This document shows positions 60,879 through 64,000 of a DNA stretch of 64,000 bases, piece by piece. The position numbers were made by a program, and so were the translations under genes. This DNA is from Streptomyces lincolnensis (GTDB lineage Bacteria > Actinomycetota > Actinomycetes > Streptomycetales > Streptomycetaceae), in contig NZ_CP016438.1 in NCBI RefSeq assembly GCF_001685355.1, forward strand, positions 3,224,001-3,288,000, given 5' to 3'. The notes under the pieces were generated by a model that saw nothing but the letters and a program-made list of their open reading frames with translations, was not told the DNA's origin and ran no database searches. How positions within the stretch are numbered: position 1 is the first letter of the stretch; the number at the start of each line of letters is the position of its first letter.

Positions 60879-62801
60879 ATGGAGTGGTTGATGAAGCGGG
60901 ATTCCCTCGAACCACGTCGGGCGCGCCTGAGACACGGCGCGGCGGCGGTGGCGCTCACGGCGGCGCTGGGCACCGGCGGCTGGACCGCGACCGCGGCGCC
61001 GGCCGCCGACAGCACGACGAAGGCCACCTCGGCGAAGGCCATCGCGGCGGCGCCCACCGCGTGCGTACCCACCGCGGGCTTCACGGGCTGCCGGCTGTAC
61101 GACTTCACAGGCGACAAAAGGAGCTTCCAGGTCCCGTCCGGCGTGAACTCGCTGGACGTGCGGGCCTGGGGGCAGGGCGGCTGGGGCGGCACCATGGCGA
61201 CCGGCGGCGCGGGCGGATACACCGCGGGCTCGCTGAAGGTCACGCCCGGCGAGACGCTGTCCGTCGCGGTCGGCGGGTACTACGTCGGCAAGGCGTTCGG
61301 CGACGCGCTGGGCGGCGCCGGCGGGGGCGGCTGGGCCGAGCCCGGCGGCAACAGCAGCGCCATCCGCACCAGCGGCGGCGACGCGCTGGTGATCGCCGGC
61401 GGCGGAGGCGGCGGAGGCGGCATCCAGATGGGCCACGGCTCCGGCGGTGCCGCGGGCGGCGAGAAGGGCCAGGACGGCTCGGAGGCGGGCATCGGCGGCA
61501 AGGGCGCCGCCAAGGCCACCGGCGGTGCGGCCGTCGGCAACGGTGCCGCGGGGGCCGACGCCACCGCGGGCGGCCGCGGCGGTGCCGGCGGCAAGGGCAG
61601 CTCGGGCGGTGGCGGTGGCGGCGCCGGTTACGCGGGCGGCGGCGGTGGCGCGGGCACGGACGACCCGACCGGCAAGGGCAGCAGCAGCGGCGGAGGCGGC
61701 ACCGGGTACGCCGACCCCGACCGGGTGAGCGACGCCCGTCTGGTGGGCGGCGACGGCTACACGGCGCCCGCGAAGGACGACCCGTTCTGGTCGAAGGGGT
61801 GGGAGCCGGAGACCGAGGGGATCGCCGAGGGCGGCGCCAACCTCATCGGCGGCAACGGCCGCGTGGTGATCCAGTGGAAGGGTGCCGTCGCGCCCGCCGA
61901 GCTGAGCCCGGCCACTCCCGCGGAGCAGTCCGTCGAGCCGGGGTACGAGGTTCCCGCGATGGCCGCGGTGGTCCGGGACAAGGACGGCAAGCCGGTCGAG
62001 GGCGTCTCGGTGAAGTTCGCGATCAACGACCCGGAGAAGCTGGGCCTGAACTTCGGCGAGCGCGAGAACACCTCCTCCGTGGTGCTGGCGAGCGACGCCC
62101 AGGGCCGCGTGCGGACGCCGGTCATCTACACCGGCAGCAGCAAGAAGGGCGACTTCACCGTCCGCGCGACGGCGCCGGGCGGCCTGTCCACCGACTTCAC
62201 CGTGCACATCAAGAACCTGGCGAACGAGGTGGAGATCGTCGCCGGTGACGAGCAGCAGGCCGAGCCCGGCGAGCCCTTCGCCGAGGCGCTCCAGGTGCTG
62301 GTGACCGACGAGGGCAAGCCGGCCGCCGGCGCGAAGGTGGACTACCGCGTCCAGGGCGACAGCGGGAACGGCCCCACGTTCGGGGACCGGGTCGTCGGCG
62401 TGGAGGCGACGGCCGACGCCGAGGGCAAGGCCGTCTCGCACGAGCTGGTCGCCGGTGACGAGCTCGGCACGTACACCATCACCGCGACGGTCGGGGGCGG
62501 CGCGTCCGCCACCTTCACGGTCGAGGTCGTCGAGAAGGTCGAGTCCGACCCGTCGGCGTCGCCCTCCCCGTCGCCCAGCGCCTCCGCCTCCGCCGACGGC
62601 GGCACCGGCGGCGGCTCGGACGGCGGTGTCACGGGCGGCGGCAACGACAACTCCCCGCAGCTCACCGGTGGCGGCCTGGCCAGCACCGGCGCGGGCGGCA
62701 TCGGCCTGATCGCGGGCGCGGCCGCCCTTCTCGCCGCGCTGGGCATCGCGGCGATGCGCCTCTCCCCGAAGCTGCGGGCACGCTTCCAGAGCCGCGACTG
62801 A
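60879..62801 (+). CDS. LAxTG-anchored Gly-rich surface protein with Ig-like repeats
   Basis: About 640 aa; the exact ATG (60879 or 60891) is unclear. A signal peptide follows a basic start, then a glycine-rich part (about 110-340, dense GGxGG) that resembles a glycine-rich adhesin. Two Ig-like segments (EQSVEPGYEVPAMAAVVRDKDGKPVEGVSVKFAI and EQQAEPGEPFAEALQVLVTDEGKPAAGAKVDYRV, as patterns) follow, and a Ser/Pro spacer. The end reads LASTGAGG, a membrane segment and a basic tail, a class E sortase signal. Anchored to the cell wall; role perhaps adhesion. Its last 60 bp are duplicated in the tandem repeats downstream. Confidence 0.85.
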   Translation: MEWLMKRDSLEPRRARLRHGAAAVALTAALGTGGWTATAAPAADSTTKATSAKAIAAAPTACVPTAGFTGCRLYDFTGDKRSFQVPSGVNSLDVRAWGQGGWGGTMATGGAGGYTAGSLKVTPGETLSVAVGGYYVGKAFGDALGGAGGGGWAEPGGNSSAIRTSGGDALVIAGGGGGGGGIQMGHGSGGAAGGEKGQDGSEAGIGGKGAAKATGGAAVGNGAAGADATAGGRGGAGGKGSSGGGGGGAGYAGGGGGAGTDDPTGKGSSSGGGGTGYADPDRVSDARLVGGDGYTAPAKDDPFWSKGWEPETEGIAEGGANLIGGNGRVVIQWKGAVAPAELSPATPAEQSVEPGYEVPAMAAVVRDKDGKPVEGVSVKFAINDPEKLGLNFGERENTSSVVLASDAQGRVRTPVIYTGSSKKGDFTVRATAPGGLSTDFTVHIKNLANEVEIVAGDEQQAEPGEPFAEALQVLVTDEGKPAAGAKVDYRVQGDSGNGPTFGDRVVGVEATADAEGKAVSHELVAGDELGTYTITATVGGGASATFTVEVVEKVESDPSASPSPSPSASASADGGTGGGSDGGVTGGGNDNSPQLTGGGLASTGAGGIGLIAGAAALLAALGIAAMRLSPKLRARFQSRD

Positions 62802-63428
62802 TCGACCGACCGGGGTGCGGGGCGTACGACCCGCCCCGCACCCCGGCCGTCCCACATCCACTCACAGCGCGCCCGCTCAAGGCACGAGTTCGAAGCGGCG
62901 ATCGGGGCCGTCGATCTCGCCGCCCTGGGCATCGCCGCGACGCGCCTCGCCCCGAAGCCCGCGGGCACGCTTCCACACCCGCGGCTGATCGACCGACCGG
63001 CACAGGGCGTACCCCCCGCACCCCGGCCATCCCGCATCCGCCCACAGCACGCCCGCTCAAGGCACGAGTTCGAAGCGGCGGTCGGAGTCGTCGATCTCGT
63101 CACCCCGGGTATCGCCGCGACGCGCCTCGCCCCGAAGCCGCGGGCACGCTTCCACACCCGCGGCTGATCGACCGACCGGCGCAGGGCGTACCCCCCCCCA
63201 CACCCCGGTCATCCCGCATCCGCCCACAGCACGCCCGCTCAAGGCACGAGTTCGAAGCGGCGGTCGGGGCCGTCGATCTCGCCGCCCTGGGCATCGCCGC
63301 GACGCGCCTCGCCCCGAAGCCGCGGGCACGCTTCCACACCCGCGGCTGATCGACCGACCGGCACAGGGCGTACGCCCCCGCACCCCGGCCATCCCGCATC
63401 CGCTCACGGCGCGCCCGCTCAGGGCACG
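62739..63428. repeat. 180-186-bp tandem repeat array made from two gene ends
   Basis: Four units start at 62739 (inside the surface-protein gene), 62925, 63105 and 63287. Each unit joins a copy of the gene's last codons (CTGGGCATCGCCGCG..., then the stop and a spacer) with a piece like the C-terminal codons of the facing PucR gene (GAGTTCGAAGCGGCGGTCGG). Each piece ends near GTCGATCTCG, next to the following CTGGGC. Units 2-4 are almost identical to each other. This is not a CRISPR array: units are long and there are no spacers. Confidence 0.85.
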
Positions 63429-63433
63429 TCCGC

Positions 63434-64000
63434 TCACATCCGGCCGCCGCGCCCCCGCGTCTCGCCCAACGTCCCCCGCAACCGCCGCGCGCGCAGGACC
63501 AGTTCGAGTTCGAAGCGGCGGTCGGGGTCGTCGATCTCGTCGCCCCACAGCTCGCGGATCTGCCGGAGGCGGTAGCGCACCGTCTGGGGATGGACGCCGA
63601 GCCGGGCCGCCACCTCCGGCGCCCCGCCCCGTGTCTCCAGCCAGGCCAGCAGGGTCTCGGCGAGGCGCCGGGCGTGGGTGGGGCCGCACTGGTCGAGCGG
63701 GGCCAGACAGCGCAGGGCGAGATCGTCGATGAGTTCCTCGGGCTGGAGCAGGACGAGGGCCTCGGTGTGCTCGGTGCAGTAGAGCACCTCACCCATGGGC
63801 AGCAGCCCCCGTTCCATCAGCAGGACCGCCGCCTCCGCCCAGCGCAGTGACTTCGCCGAGTCCGCCAGCGGCACCGGCGGCCCGATGGCGCCGGTCCAAC
63901 CGGTCAGGGCCCGCTGGAGCAGTTCGGGGCGGCCGCCGGCGTCCGGTTCGGGCACGACCATGCGGGGCTGCTCGTACTCCATGTCGAGCAGCACCCCCTG
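63434..64000 (-). CDS. PucR/CdaR-type transcriptional regulator (partial, 5' end outside window)
   Basis: 189 codons visible up to the window edge. The C-terminal PucR HTH is complete: WLETRGGAPEVAARLGVHPQTVRYRLRQIRELWG. The upstream part (LALRCLAPLDQCGPTHARRLAETLL) is the usual linker. It faces the surface-protein gene. Its C-terminal part (DDPDRRFELELVLRARRLRG) is the source of half of the tandem repeat; the real protein ends at 63434 while the repeats carry an alternative end FELVP. Confidence 0.88.
   Translation of the reverse strand, partial: QGVLLDMEYEQPRMVVPEPDAGGRPELLQRALTGWTGAIGPPVPLADSAKSLRWAEAAVLLMERGLLPMGEVLYCTEHTEALVLLQPEELIDDLALRCLAPLDQCGPTHARRLAETLLAWLETRGGAPEVAARLGVHPQTVRYRLRQIRELWGDEIDDPDRRFELELVLRARRLRGTLGETRGRGGRM

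Noticed and set aside
62739..63428. Possible CRISPR array
   Set aside because: Units are about 180 bp, contain gene-end sequences, and have no short repeats with variable spacers or cas genes.
63057..63689. Minus-strand open frame across the repeat units
   Set aside because: It arises because the repeats contain copies of the PucR C-terminus; the real gene ends at 63434.

Overview
The window is very GC-rich, uses GTG and TTG starts often, and carries many families typical of Streptomyces (DUF3145, SCO2400-like, DUF397/Scr1-type regulators, MAB_1171c membrane proteins, an LAxTG sorting signal). The left end has the order fasR-fabD-fabH-acpP-fabF, the layout I recall for S. coelicolor SCO2386-SCO2390. 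It looks like Streptomyces chromosome. I see no tRNA, rRNA, CRISPR array, transposase or integrase.

Layout. 0-6 kb: pirin-like protein, then the PucR-type activator FasR and the type II fatty-acid operon fabD-fabH-acpP-fabF behind a TTTTGT/ACAAAA dyad. 6-16 kb: DUF3145, an SGNH lipoprotein, galactose mutarotase, a GH3 glucosidase with a divergent TetR, RidA with a divergent LysR, a secreted pyroglutamyl-peptidase-like protein whose catalytic Cys is Ser, and an EI24/CysZ-like membrane protein. 16-23 kb: a secreted M14 peptidase, a beta-lactamase-fold hydrolase, a divergent MDR oxidoreductase/MarR pair, an orphan DUF4111 fragment and an SCO2400-type protein. 23-32 kb: sugar-acid dehydratase and zinc dehydrogenase, then a U32-like protein, a ChvE/MmsA/MmsB-type sugar importer and an exported mutarotase. 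32-36 kb: an aminotransferase with a low-complexity tail and two GH43 arabinan enzymes. 36-43 kb: signalling and conflict region with PAS/HATPase and HATPase proteins, an Scr1-type HTH plus DUF397 pair, and, facing it, a Trypco2 / trypsin-NACHT operon. 43-48 kb: two small secreted proteins, Rrf2 regulator, GH35 beta-galactosidase. 48-54 kb: arabinose operon (ABC importer, GH43, GH51). 54-59 kb: ImmA/IrrE-like protease, two paralogous MAB_1171c membrane proteins and a FAD oxidoreductase. 59-64 kb: SMP-30 lactonase with IclR regulator, an LAxTG-anchored Gly-rich protein, a 180-bp tandem repeat array and a PucR regulator cut by the window end.

The sugar genes form one theme. Arabinan would be cut outside the cell by the GH43 enzymes, taken up by the ABC systems and trimmed by GH51; free sugar could also enter an oxidative route (mutarotase, lactonase, sugar-acid dehydratase, dehydrogenase). 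A motif near GTTCGAnATnTCGAAC occurs upstream of the dehydratase operon, the U32/ABC operon, the GH43 pair, the arabinose operon and the IclR gene itself, so the IclR protein is the obvious candidate regulator.

The best candidate for a little-described biological system is the GTGA-coupled Trypco2 / trypsin-NACHT operon at 39767-43233, whose 3' end overlaps the DUF397 gene of a facing regulatory pair. Function there is predicted from domains only.
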